A stretch of 64,000 nt of DNA. Source: Flavobacterium sediminis. GTDB lineage: Bacteria > Bacteroidota > Bacteroidia > Flavobacteriales > Flavobacteriaceae. Shown one piece after another: positions 31,902-39,599 of this stretch; position 1 is the stretch's first letter, and the number at the start of each line of letters is the position of its first letter. The stretch is from positions 496,001 through 560,000 of the forward strand of contig NZ_CP029463.1 of the NCBI RefSeq assembly GCF_003148385.1, read 5' to 3'. Position numbers and translations under genes: made by a program. Below the pieces are notes generated by a model. It was not told the DNA's origin, searched no databases, and saw nothing but the letters and a program-made list of their open reading frames with translations.

Positions 31902-33230
31902 TTATACTAAAGTATCCGTAAATTCAATTCTGACAGCACCTTCTTCGTCAATTTTTGACAAATTGACCGGGCGAAGTGTATTTACTAATTCCGGATTCCA
32001 AGGAGTTTTTACTTTTACATAATTCTCTGTGAATCCATGAATATAGCCTTCTTTATTTTCGCCTTCAAACAATACTGTTCTCGCTGTTCCGATCTGACTT
32101 TCATAAAAAGCTCTACGCTTTTTAACCGAAAGCCCTCTAAGCATTTTGCTTCTTTTAGAACGCACGTTCATAGGCACCACGCCTTCCATTGCAACAGCTT
32201 CCGTATTATCTCGCTCAGAATAAGTAAACACGTGTAAATAAGAAATATCCAAATCGTTTAAAAAATGATAGGTTTCCAAGAAATGTTCATCTGTTTCACC
32301 CGGAAAGCCGACAATAACATCTACTCCGATACACGCATGTGGCATCACTTCACGAATTTTCGCCACTCGCTCTGCATACAATTCCCGTAAATAACGACGT
32401 TTCATTTTCTTTAAAATGTCGTTACTTCCGCTTTGCAACGGAATATGAAAATGCGGCACAAAAGTTCGACTGTTTGCTACAAAATCAATCGTTTCATTTT
32501 TCAACAAATTAGGTTCAATAGACGAAATACGCAAACGTTCAATCCCTTTTACTTTATCCAAATTCTGAACCAATTCCAGAAAAGTATGTTCGTGCTTTTT
32601 ATTACCAAACTCTCCTTTTCCGTAATCCCCGATATTTACTCCGGTCAATACAATTTCTTTAATTCCTTTTGCAGAAATTTCAGCAGCATTTTTCAATACA
32701 TTTTCCATGGTATCGCTACGAGAAATACCTCTCGCCAAAGGAATAGTACAATAGGTGCATTTATAATCGCAACCGTCCTGCACTTTTAAAAACGCACGTG
32801 TTCTATCACCAATAGAATAGCTCCCTACATAAAAATCAGCTTCTTCAATTTCGCACGAATGTACTTCACCCATATCGTTTTTAGACAGGTCGTTGATATA
32901 ATCTGTAATCTTGAATTTCTCAGTTGCTCCCAGAACTAAATCCACACCATCAACTGCGGCTAGTTCCTCCGGTTTTAACTGGGCATAACATCCCACAGCC
33001 GCTATAAAGGCTTTTTCATTCTTTTTTAGCGCTTTACGTACTATTTGTTTGAATTGTTTATCGGCATTATCCGTAACCGAACAAGTGTTTATCACATAAA
33101 TATCAGCTACTTCATCAAAGTCAACGCGGTCAAAGCCTTCGTCTTGAAAATTTCTGGCAATTGTAGAGGTTTCTGAGAAATTTAATTTACACCCTAAAGT
33201 GTAGAATGCTACTTTATTTTTATTTTCCAT
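31902..33230 (-). CDS. mtaB: tRNA t6A37 methylthiotransferase MtaB
   Basis: A 442-residue radical-SAM methylthiotransferase. The N-terminal auxiliary cluster ligands are Cys14 (TLGCKLNFSE), Cys50 (NTCSVTDNAD) and Cys81 (AVGCYAQ). The radical-SAM cluster is Cys154-x3-Cys158-x2-Cys161 (GCDYKCTYCTIPLARG). A TRAM-like tail ends the protein. The CKLN motif and CTIPLARG separate MtaB from MiaB and RimO. It converts t6A37 to ms2t6A in tRNAs reading ANN codons. A minus-strand TATCTTTG box at 33277-33284 fits its promoter. Confidence 0.95.
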   Translation of the reverse strand: MENKNKVAFYTLGCKLNFSETSTIARNFQDEGFDRVDFDEVADIYVINTCSVTDNADKQFKQIVRKALKKNEKAFIAAVGCYAQLKPEELAAVDGVDLVLGATEKFKITDYINDLSKNDMGEVHSCEIEEADFYVGSYSIGDRTRAFLKVQDGCDYKCTYCTIPLARGISRSDTMENVLKNAAEISAKGIKEIVLTGVNIGDYGKGEFGNKKHEHTFLELVQNLDKVKGIERLRISSIEPNLLKNETIDFVANSRTFVPHFHIPLQSGSNDILKKMKRRYLRELYAERVAKIREVMPHACIGVDVIVGFPGETDEHFLETYHFLNDLDISYLHVFTYSERDNTEAVAMEGVVPMNVRSKRSKMLRGLSVKKRRAFYESQIGTARTVLFEGENKEGYIHGFTENYVKVKTPWNPELVNTLRPVNLSKIDEEGAVRIEFTDTLV

Positions 33231-33276
33231 ATATAACTCTCAATTAATGAAATCGTTGTCAAAAAATTGAGGAGTG

Positions 33277-33284
33277 CAAAGATA
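33277..33284 (-). promoter_or_regulatory. Putative -7 box of mtaB
   Basis: Minus strand reads TATCTTTG (TAnnTTTG), about 47 bp before the mtaB start. No -33 TTG found. Confidence 0.5.
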
Positions 33285-33401
33285 AGATTAAATTAGATAT
33301 CTAGACTATTGTAAAGCTTAGATATTTTTAAATCTGATGTTGTTTCTAAAACAATTCTGTAACTTTTAAAAAATTTCTTGCGTATAATTACCAAAAAAAT
33401 T

Positions 33402-33674
33402 ATGAGTGGATATTATGGCTCTCCAAAAACTGTAATAAAAAACAATAAAGATTTACTTGGAGAAAAAAATAGACTTTCTATAAAAGATTATTTAAGTGTA
33501 AAACATTGCGACACCAAAGATTCTATTAAATCTAGTCTTGAACAATTGGAAGCAATTCGAACTAAACTTCAAGTCGAAAATAAAAAAAGAAAGAAACGCC
33601 AAATTATATTAGCTGCGCTTTCATTATTTCTTAGCATTTTATTACTTTATATAATTCCTAAAATTACTTCCTAA
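33402..33674 (+). CDS. Small C-terminally anchored membrane protein
   Basis: A 90-residue protein starting at ATG 33402 (an upstream in-frame ATG at 33378 is possible but less likely). It has a polar N-terminal part (MSGYYGSPKTVIKNNKDLLG), a charged helix with coiled-coil character (SIKSSLEQLEAIRTKLQVENKK) and a C-terminal membrane helix (IILAALSLFLSILLLYIIP) preceded by a basic KKRKKR patch, so the bulk stays in the cytosol. I do not recognise a family. The upstream region is AT-rich and the gene is isolated between mtaB and a terminator. Confidence 0.6.
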   Translation: MSGYYGSPKTVIKNNKDLLGEKNRLSIKDYLSVKHCDTKDSIKSSLEQLEAIRTKLQVENKKRKKRQIILAALSLFLSILLLYIIPKITS

Positions 33675-33701
33675 CATTATTGCTTAGTCCTATTTTTTTA
33701 A

Positions 33702-33733
33702 GACAAAAAAGAGAAGCTAAAAAACTTCTCTTT
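33702..33733 (-). terminator. Rho-independent terminator of the downstream minus-strand operon
   Basis: Stem AAAGAGAAG / CTTCTCTTT with an 8-base loop; the minus strand continues into a T-run. It ends the GlmU-like / membrane-protein operon. Confidence 0.75.
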
Positions 33734-33742
33734 CAACCAACA

Positions 33743-34069
33743 TTAATCTTCTATCTCTTTACCTATATCCTGGATCGAGTCGACTTTTACTTCTTCATTT
33801 TTCCATTTTTTCTCTAAAAAAATATAAAAAAGGTACGCAGACAAAGCTCCGGCCGGTACGCCGATAAGCGCCATCATTATCTTATTATCCCAATCTATTG
33901 AAATATCGAAAAAAACGGTTACCAGTCCTATTGTAAAACCTATAATTGCCTGTCCTGCGTAATAGACTACTATTCCTAAAATAGCATACAACCATTTGTT
34001 TTGGCTATATTTTTCTGCTAATTGGTAAAAATATTTTCCTACCCAATAAATTAAAATAAGCCCAAACAT
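33743..34069 (-). CDS. Hypothetical membrane protein
   Basis: A 108-residue protein with about three membrane helices (residues 1-14, 27-50 and 65-87) and a charged cytosolic tail (KKWKNEEVKVDSIQDIGKEIED). I do not recognise a named family. Its ATG overlaps the stop of the GlmU-like gene by one base, so it is translated from the same message. A link to cell-surface sugar metabolism is possible from context only. Confidence 0.65.
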   Translation of the reverse strand: MFGLILIYWVGKYFYQLAEKYSQNKWLYAILGIVVYYAGQAIIGFTIGLVTVFFDISIDWDNKIMMALIGVPAGALSAYLFYIFLEKKWKNEEVKVDSIQDIGKEIED

Positions 34070-35243
34070 TATTCTTTTCTGTATTTCTTAGTTTCTTCAA
34101 ATACGTGTTCTAAAATTGCCGCATCTTGTTCTGTAAATTCTATATGGCGACGCGCCATAACTATTTTAGCCGTTTCAAAAGCTTTTTTAGTCAAATAAGT
34201 AGTAAAACCTGAAGCTCCACCCCAAGAAAAACTTGGCACAAAATTTCGAGGAAATCCACTCCCGAAAATATTGGTAGAAACACCTACAACTGTTCCGGTA
34301 TTAAACATTGTATTGATACCACATTTACTATGATCTCCCATCATTAAACCACAAAACTGTAAGCCGGTCTTTGCAAAATTTTCTGTCTCATAACTCCACA
34401 AACGCACCGGTTCATAATTATTCTTTAGGTTTGAATTATTACTATCTGCTCCAATGTTACACCATTCTCCTAAAACAGAATTTCCTAAAAACCCATCATG
34501 ACCTTTGTTTGAATATGCGAATAAGACCGAATTATTTACTTCTCCTCCCACTCTACAATGCGGACCAACAGTCGTTGCCCCATAAATTTTAGCCCGAGTT
34601 TTACCTGTGCTTCTTCACCCAAGGCAAATGGTCCACGAATTAATGATCCTTCCATGATCTCTGAATTAGCACCTATATAAATTGGCCCGGACGAAGCGTT
34701 CAAAGTCACAAATTCTAATTGTGCTCCTTCTTCAATAAATATATTCTCCGGAGCAATGACGTTAACACTTTTAGGAATAGGTTGAGAAACCCTGCCTTCT
34801 GTTAAAAGTTCAAAGTCTTCACGAATTGCTAAATCATTTTTAGCAAAAATATCCCATGTATTTTCAATACGAATAAAATCTTCCTCATAATCCAATAGTT
34901 CGTACTCATCAAAATCAATCTCCTCCTGAGTATCATCTGTAAAAAATGCTATGATCTCTTCTCCGGCAATTATGGCTTGATTGCGTTCTAAATTCAGAAT
35001 CATTTCAACTAAAACATCATTCGGAAAAAAAGAAGCGTTAATCATGATATTCTCCTCCATTTCTACCATCGGGTATTTATCCATTAAATACTCCTCTGTT
35101 AAAGTTGTCGTTGTATAGCCTAAAAACCTTTCCCACTTTTCTCTGATGGTCAGGATACCTACACGAATATCAGCGACCGGACGGGTAAACGTAAACGGTA
35201 ATAACGCATTGCGTACAGTTCCGTCAAAAAGTATATAGTTCAT
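34069..35243 (-). pseudogene. GlmU-like sugar-nucleotidyltransferase family protein, split by a frameshift
   Basis: Two frames make one protein of about 391 residues of the Bacteroidota GlmU-like family. The N-terminal half has YILFDGTVRNALLPFTFTRP and PVADIRVGILTIREKW. The C-terminal half is a left-handed beta-helix of hexapeptide repeats (ENIFIEEGAQLEFVTLNAS, GEVNNSVLFAYSNKGHDGFLG, TGTVVGVSTNIFG). The frame change is at CCC 34593-34595; one more base reads KLGAKIYGATTVGPHCRVGGEV. The N-terminal domain lacks the canonical GxGTRM nucleotide loop, so the reaction is uncertain despite the name. A base-calling error is likely. Confidence 0.82.
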
Positions 35244-35318
35244 TTATTTTTTCAATTACATTAAAGTGCTTAAAGTTAAGACAAATCTGCAAAAGCAAAA
35301 ATTATTTTTAATAGTATC

Positions 35319-35352
35319 AAAAAAAAAGCCTCTCAAAATTTTGAGAGGCTTT
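35319..35352 (-). terminator. Rho-independent terminator of rpmE2
   Basis: Perfect palindrome with arms AAAGCCTCTCAAAA / TTTTGAGAGGCTTT at 35325-35352; the minus strand continues into an eight-base T-run. Confidence 0.9.
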
Positions 35353-35374
35353 CCTGTATTTCTGTATCCAAAAA

Positions 35375-35626
35375 TTATTTTTTGAATTTAGCGTATTTGT
35401 TTTTGAATTTATCGATACGACCAGCTGTATCAATAAGTTTAGATTTACCGGTATAAAACGGGTGAGAAGTTCTCGAAATCTCCATTTTAAATACAGGATA
35501 CTCAACACCATCAACTTCGATAGTTTCTTTAGTCTCTACTGTAGATTTAGTAATAAAAACATCATCATTTGACATATCTTTGAATGCCACTAATCTGTAA
35601 TTTTCAGGGTGAATACCTTTTTTCAT
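35375..35626 (-). CDS. rpmE2: 50S ribosomal protein L31, type B
   Basis: An 83-residue bL31 of type [19 protein letters not shown] at the start, [21 protein letters not shown] in the middle and the basic [13 protein letters not shown] end. The zinc-binding Cys residues of type A L31 are absent (C- form), so the protein does not depend on zinc. It forms the bridge between the subunits. It has its own promoter, a leader of about 100 bases and a terminator. Confidence 0.97.
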   Translation of the reverse strand: MKKGIHPENYRLVAFKDMSNDDVFITKSTVETKETIEVDGVEYPVFKMEISRTSHPFYTGKSKLIDTAGRIDKFKNKYAKFKK

Positions 35627-35733
35627 AATGTAAATCTTTTTATTTGTGATTATCTGTTACTCCGCGGCTTTCTCTTCAAAAGGTGTAAGCAACACAATAA
35701 CCTTTTATTGTTAATCTTTTTATTTTGAGAGTG
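35627..35733 (-). promoter_or_regulatory. Structured leader of rpmE2 (candidate ribosomal-protein leader)
   Basis: Between the promoter and the L31 start is a leader of about 100 bases with two possible stems on the minus strand: AACAATA/TATTGT-type pairing near the 5' end, and TGTTGCTT with GAGTAACA (eight pairs with two G-U) enclosing an A-rich loop. Ribosomal-protein genes often carry autoregulatory leaders. That role is inferred; I cannot match it to a named family. Confidence 0.4.
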
Positions 35734-35762
35734 CAAATTTACACTAAATTTTTAATTTACAA
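35734..35762 (-). promoter_or_regulatory. Promoter of rpmE2
   Basis: On the minus strand TTG (35760-35762), an 18-bp spacer and TAAATTTG (35734-35741), a full Bacteroidota promoter. Confidence 0.7.
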
Positions 35763-35821
35763 GCATTCGTGTAACTTTTTTTATTTAATACCAACTAATA
35801 ACTAGTAATATTTATTCTGTT

Positions 35822-35829
35822 TATATTTG
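35822..35829 (+). promoter_or_regulatory. Putative -7 box of the DUF4199 gene
   Basis: TATATTTG matches TAnnTTTG, 15 bp before the ATG at 35845. Confidence 0.5.
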
Positions 35830-35844
35830 TAATTTATTTTTAAC

Positions 35845-36384
35845 ATGGAACAAACTATATCACCAAGTAAATCGGCTGTAAATTATGCAATTGTTTTCGG
35901 GATCGTTATGATTCTTGAATTTGTAATTATGTATGCATTTAATTTAAGTGCCCAGACCAATCCTACTATAGGCGTAATTATTAATGTACTTAATTATTTA
36001 ATTTTACCTTTTACATTTATTTATTTAGCCGCTAATGATTTTAAGAACAAGATCAACAACGGATACATCTCATTCGGTCAAACGTTAAAAGTAGGATTAT
36101 CCCTTTGTGCTTTAGCAGCAGTTATCTACGGTATATTTTATTTTATCTTTGACTTTATCTTTCCGGAATTTAAAACAGAAGTTATTTCTCAAATTCAGGA
36201 AATCACAGTTAAACAAAATCCGAATATGACTGCAGATCAATTAAAAATGTCTATGAAATTTGTAGAAATGTTCATGAAACCTTATGTTGCTATACCTTTC
36301 TCTATTGTTATGTATAGTGTAATTGGTTTAATTCACTCTTTGATTGTAGGCGCCATTGTAAAAAAAGACAAACCGGCTTTTTAA
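35845..36384 (+). CDS. DUF4199 membrane protein
   Basis: A 179-residue protein with four membrane helices (about residues 10-32, 42-62, 78-108 and 145-170) and a polar segment between the last two (FKTEVISQIQEITVKQNPNM). This matches DUF4199, a Bacteroidota family of unknown function that is commonly encoded just upstream of a family 2 glycosyltransferase, as it is here (4-bp gap). A role as a partner of the glycosyltransferase is inferred from that linkage. Confidence 0.85.
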   Translation: MEQTISPSKSAVNYAIVFGIVMILEFVIMYAFNLSAQTNPTIGVIINVLNYLILPFTFIYLAANDFKNKINNGYISFGQTLKVGLSLCALAAVIYGIFYFIFDFIFPEFKTEVISQIQEITVKQNPNMTADQLKMSMKFVEMFMKPYVAIPFSIVMYSVIGLIHSLIVGAIVKKDKPAF

Positions 36385-36388
36385 TTTT

Positions 36389-37339
36389 ATGAATTTATCT
36401 ATAGTAATCCCTTTATTAAACGAACAGGAATCGTTGCCTGAATTACACAATTGGATCAAGAAAGTTATGGATTCTCATAACTTTTCTTATGAAATATGGT
36501 TCATAGACGACGGTAGTACAGACCACTCTTGGCAAATCATTCAATCCCTATCTAAAGAAAACCCGAATGTAAAAGGAATTCGTTTTTTCCGGAACTATGG
36601 TAAAAGTCAGGCTTTGCATGCTGGTTTTGCCAGAACAAACGGGGATGTGGTCATTACTATGGATGCCGACCTACAAGATAGCCCCGATGAGATTCCGGAA
36701 CTTTACAATATGATAACCCAAGGCGATTATGATTTGGTTTCGGGTTGGAAAAAGAAACGGTATGATTCCGTTATCGGTAAAAACCTGCCCTCTAAGTTAT
36801 TCAACTGGGCTGCCCGTAAAACATCGGGGGTTAAACTACACGATTTTAACTGCGGATTAAAGGCATACAATAAAAATGTCGTTAAGAATATTGAAGTATC
36901 AGGAGAAATGCACCGTTATATTCCGGTTTTAGCCAAAAATGCCGGTTTTTCTAAAATCGGTGAAAAAGTGGTTCAACATCAAGCTCGTAAATACGGCCAT
37001 TCTAAATTCGGTATGAATCGATTCATCAACGGTTTTTTAGATCTGATCACGATCTGGTTCTTATCTACATTCGGGAAACGTCCGATGCATTTATTCGGAG
37101 CCTTAGGGGTTTTGATGTTCTTAATCGGTTTTATTTCTGCAGGATTCATAGGTTTCTTCAAACTTTGGAAACTATACCATCAGGAACCTACTATTTTAGT
37201 TACAGACAATCCTTGGTTCTATATTTCTCTGGCAACTATGGTCATCGGTACTCAACTTTTTCTGGCCGGTTTTTTAGGCGAGATCATTTTGAGAACCAAA
37301 AGCGATGAAGAACGCTATAAGATTGAACAAGAATTTTAG
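36389..37339 (+). CDS. Family 2 glycosyltransferase, polyprenyl-phosphate type
   Basis: A 316-residue membrane glycosyltransferase of the DPM1/GtrB/ArnC type. The N-terminal catalytic domain has LSIVIPLLNEQESLPEL, the nucleotide loop WFIDDGSTDHSW, the metal-binding DADLQDSPDEIPEL and KYGHSKFG. Two C-terminal membrane helices follow (about 232-258 and 272-300). Such enzymes move a sugar from a nucleotide donor to undecaprenyl phosphate for later use in lipid A or surface glycan modification. The sugar is unknown. It lies in an operon with DUF4199. Confidence 0.9.
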   Translation: MNLSIVIPLLNEQESLPELHNWIKKVMDSHNFSYEIWFIDDGSTDHSWQIIQSLSKENPNVKGIRFFRNYGKSQALHAGFARTNGDVVITMDADLQDSPDEIPELYNMITQGDYDLVSGWKKKRYDSVIGKNLPSKLFNWAARKTSGVKLHDFNCGLKAYNKNVVKNIEVSGEMHRYIPVLAKNAGFSKIGEKVVQHQARKYGHSKFGMNRFINGFLDLITIWFLSTFGKRPMHLFGALGVLMFLIGFISAGFIGFFKLWKLYHQEPTILVTDNPWFYISLATMVIGTQLFLAGFLGEIILRTKSDEERYKIEQEF

Positions 37340-37371
37340 TAAATTTGCATTATTTTTTATTTATATACGCC

Positions 37372-37869
37372 ATGAACACAATTGAAATTATTAACGACAA
37401 AATTTATGAAATCAGGAATCAAAAAGTAATGTTTGATTATGATTTAGCTGAACTTTACAAAATTCAAACTAAAGCTTTAAAACAGGCAGTCAGAAGAAAT
37501 TTAAAACGATTCCCTACTGATTTTATGTTTGGATTAACATTAGAAGAATTTGAAATTTTGAGGTCACAATTTGTGACCCAAAAAAGAGGAGGAACCAGAT
37601 ATTTGCCCTTTGCCTTTACCGAACAAGGCGTAGCAATGCCCTCCTCTGTACTAAATAACGAAAAAGCAATAGCTATAAACATTGCCATAATGAGAAGTTT
37701 TATTTCATTAAGAAAATTTGCTTTAACTTACGAAGAACTAACAAAACGCTTAACAGAGATTGAAAATCAATTTCCCGATATATACAAGGCTTTGAACTTT
37801 TTAATGAATTCCAATCAAAAAAATATTGAAAAGGAAAACCGAGAAAAAATTGGTTACAAAAAAAATTAG
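37372..37869 (+). CDS. ORF6N domain DNA-binding protein
   Basis: A 165-residue protein. The ORF6N domain (residues 1-100) has KIYEIRNQKVMFDYDLAELY, KQAVRRNLKRFPTDFMF, LRSQFVTQKRGGTRYLPFAFTEQGVAM, all near consensus, followed by a helical tail. ORF6N is found in phage antirepressors and in lone chromosomal copies in Bacteroidota. ATG 37372 is preferred over 37345, which lies in the promoter-like region. It sits between housekeeping genes with no phage genes nearby, so it looks like a stray mobile-element gene. Function unknown. Confidence 0.88.
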   Translation: MNTIEIINDKIYEIRNQKVMFDYDLAELYKIQTKALKQAVRRNLKRFPTDFMFGLTLEEFEILRSQFVTQKRGGTRYLPFAFTEQGVAMPSSVLNNEKAIAINIAIMRSFISLRKFALTYEELTKRLTEIENQFPDIYKALNFLMNSNQKNIEKENREKIGYKKN

Positions 37870-37871
37870 AT

Positions 37872-39599
37872 ATGCACATCGATAAACATATTTTAGACAA
37901 AGTAAATGAATGGCTGACTCCTGTTTTTGATGAAAAAACACAAGAAGCTATTAAAGAAATGATAACCTCCGCTCCTAAAGAATTGGAAGACAGTTTCTAT
38001 AAAAACCTGGAGTTCGGAACCGGAGGAATGCGCGGGATCATGGGAGTAGGAACCAATCGGATCAATAAATACACATTAGGTAAAAATACACAAGGCCTAT
38101 CAGATTATCTGAAAAAAGTTTTTGCCGGAGAAGAAATCAAAGTAGCTATTGCTTATGATTGCAGAAACAACAGTAACACTTTAGCTAAAATCGTTGCCGA
38201 TGTATTTTCAGCGAACGGAATTAAAGTATACCTGTTTTCAGATATGCGTCCCACTCCGGAATTATCATTTGCTGTTCGTCATTTGAATTGCCATGCCGGA
38301 ATAGTCTTGACAGCCTCACACAATCCACCGGAATACAATGGTTATAAAGTATATTGGCAAGACGGCGGTCAATTAGTTCCGCCACAAGACGGGGAGATCA
38401 TTCAGGTTATTGAAAACTTACAGTACAGTGAGATTAACTTTGAAGCGAATGAAAGCCTGATCGAATACATTGACACTGTTATTGACCAAGCTTTTTGGAA
38501 ATCTACTGTAGAAAACGCTAGTTTTAGTACTCCTCAGGAGGCAAAAGACAACTTAAAAATTGTGTACACGCCTTTACACGGTACATCTGTTAAGGCCATT
38601 CCGAATGTTTTGGATTTAGCAGGATACAAAAATGTTAATATCGTAGAAGAACAAAAAGTTCCTAACGGTAATTTCCCTACAGTAAAATCGCCGAATCCTG
38701 AAGAACCTGAAGCTTTAACCATGGCTTTAGAACTAGCCGATAAAATTAAGGCTGACATTGTTGTAGGCACAGATCCTGATTCGGACCGTTTAGGAGTTGC
38801 CATACGTGATTTGGAAGGAAATATGAAATTACTTAACGGTAACCAGACCATGGTTATCATGACAGCATTTCTTTTAGAACAATGGAAACGCTCCGGAAAG
38901 TTAAAAGGTAATGAATTCATTGGTTCCACTATTGTATCTACGCCGTTAATGCTTGAATTAGCAGAAACTTACGGTGTAGAATGTAAAGTAGGCTTAACCG
39001 GTTTTAAATGGATCGCTAAATTCATTAAAGATTTCCCTAACCAAAAATTTATTGGTGGTGGTGAAGAAAGTTTCGGCTATATGGTGGGTGATAATGTTCG
39101 CGATAAAGATGCTGTAGCAGCCATTTTATTAGTTTGTGAAATTGCGGCTCAGGCCAAAGCAGCCGGAAGCAGTTTATTTCAGGAATTGATAAATCTTTCC
39201 GTTGACTATGGCTTTTATAAAGAACATTTAATTTCGATCACTAAAAAAGGAATTGAAGGAGCTAATGAAATCAAACAGATGATGATTAACCTGCGCGAAC
39301 ACCCTTTAACTGAAATTGCCGGTGAACGTGTAGTTTGCATAGAGGATTATCAAAGTTCTAAAGGAAAAGATTTAATGAACGATGATCAATTTGAGATTAC
39401 CATTCCTAAATCAAACGTTCTTATCTATTATTTAGAAGACGGAAGCAAAATCTGTGCTCGCCCGAGCGGAACAGAACCTAAGATCAAGTTTTACTTTAGT
39501 GTTCACCAAGTATTGCCTACTGCCGAGCAATACAAAGCAGTCGAAAAAGAATTGGACGCCAAAATTGCCCGAATCATTGCTGAAATGAAATTGAACTAA
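37872..39599 (+). CDS. Phospho-sugar mutase (alpha-D-phosphohexomutase family)
   Basis: A 575-residue phosphoglucomutase/phosphomannomutase of the long PgcA-like type. The four family motifs are present: the phosphoserine loop TASHNPPEYNGYKVYW (Ser149), the metal loop GTDPDSDRLG, the sugar loop GGGEESFGYM and the phosphate-binding RPSGTEPKIKFYF. It interconverts hexose 1- and 6-phosphates via a bisphosphate intermediate in the cytosol. Glucose is the most likely substrate for this subgroup. Its stop and the next start share a base, so it is cotranscribed with the ABC exporter. Confidence 0.93.
   Translation: MHIDKHILDKVNEWLTPVFDEKTQEAIKEMITSAPKELEDSFYKNLEFGTGGMRGIMGVGTNRINKYTLGKNTQGLSDYLKKVFAGEEIKVAIAYDCRNNSNTLAKIVADVFSANGIKVYLFSDMRPTPELSFAVRHLNCHAGIVLTASHNPPEYNGYKVYWQDGGQLVPPQDGEIIQVIENLQYSEINFEANESLIEYIDTVIDQAFWKSTVENASFSTPQEAKDNLKIVYTPLHGTSVKAIPNVLDLAGYKNVNIVEEQKVPNGNFPTVKSPNPEEPEALTMALELADKIKADIVVGTDPDSDRLGVAIRDLEGNMKLLNGNQTMVIMTAFLLEQWKRSGKLKGNEFIGSTIVSTPLMLELAETYGVECKVGLTGFKWIAKFIKDFPNQKFIGGGEESFGYMVGDNVRDKDAVAAILLVCEIAAQAKAAGSSLFQELINLSVDYGFYKEHLISITKKGIEGANEIKQMMINLREHPLTEIAGERVVCIEDYQSSKGKDLMNDDQFEITIPKSNVLIYYLEDGSKICARPSGTEPKIKFYFSVHQVLPTAEQYKAVEKELDAKIARIIAEMKLN

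Noticed and set aside
32433..32789. A 118-codon plus-strand open frame
   Set aside because: It lies antisense within mtaB, whose reading frame has strong catalytic motifs over the whole stretch.
37372..37869. A prophage or integrative element around the ORF6N gene and xerD
   Set aside because: No integrase besides the housekeeping xerD 13 kb away, no phage structural genes, and all neighbours are housekeeping genes.
38534..38929. A 131-codon minus-strand open frame
   Set aside because: It is antisense to the phosphosugar mutase active-site region.
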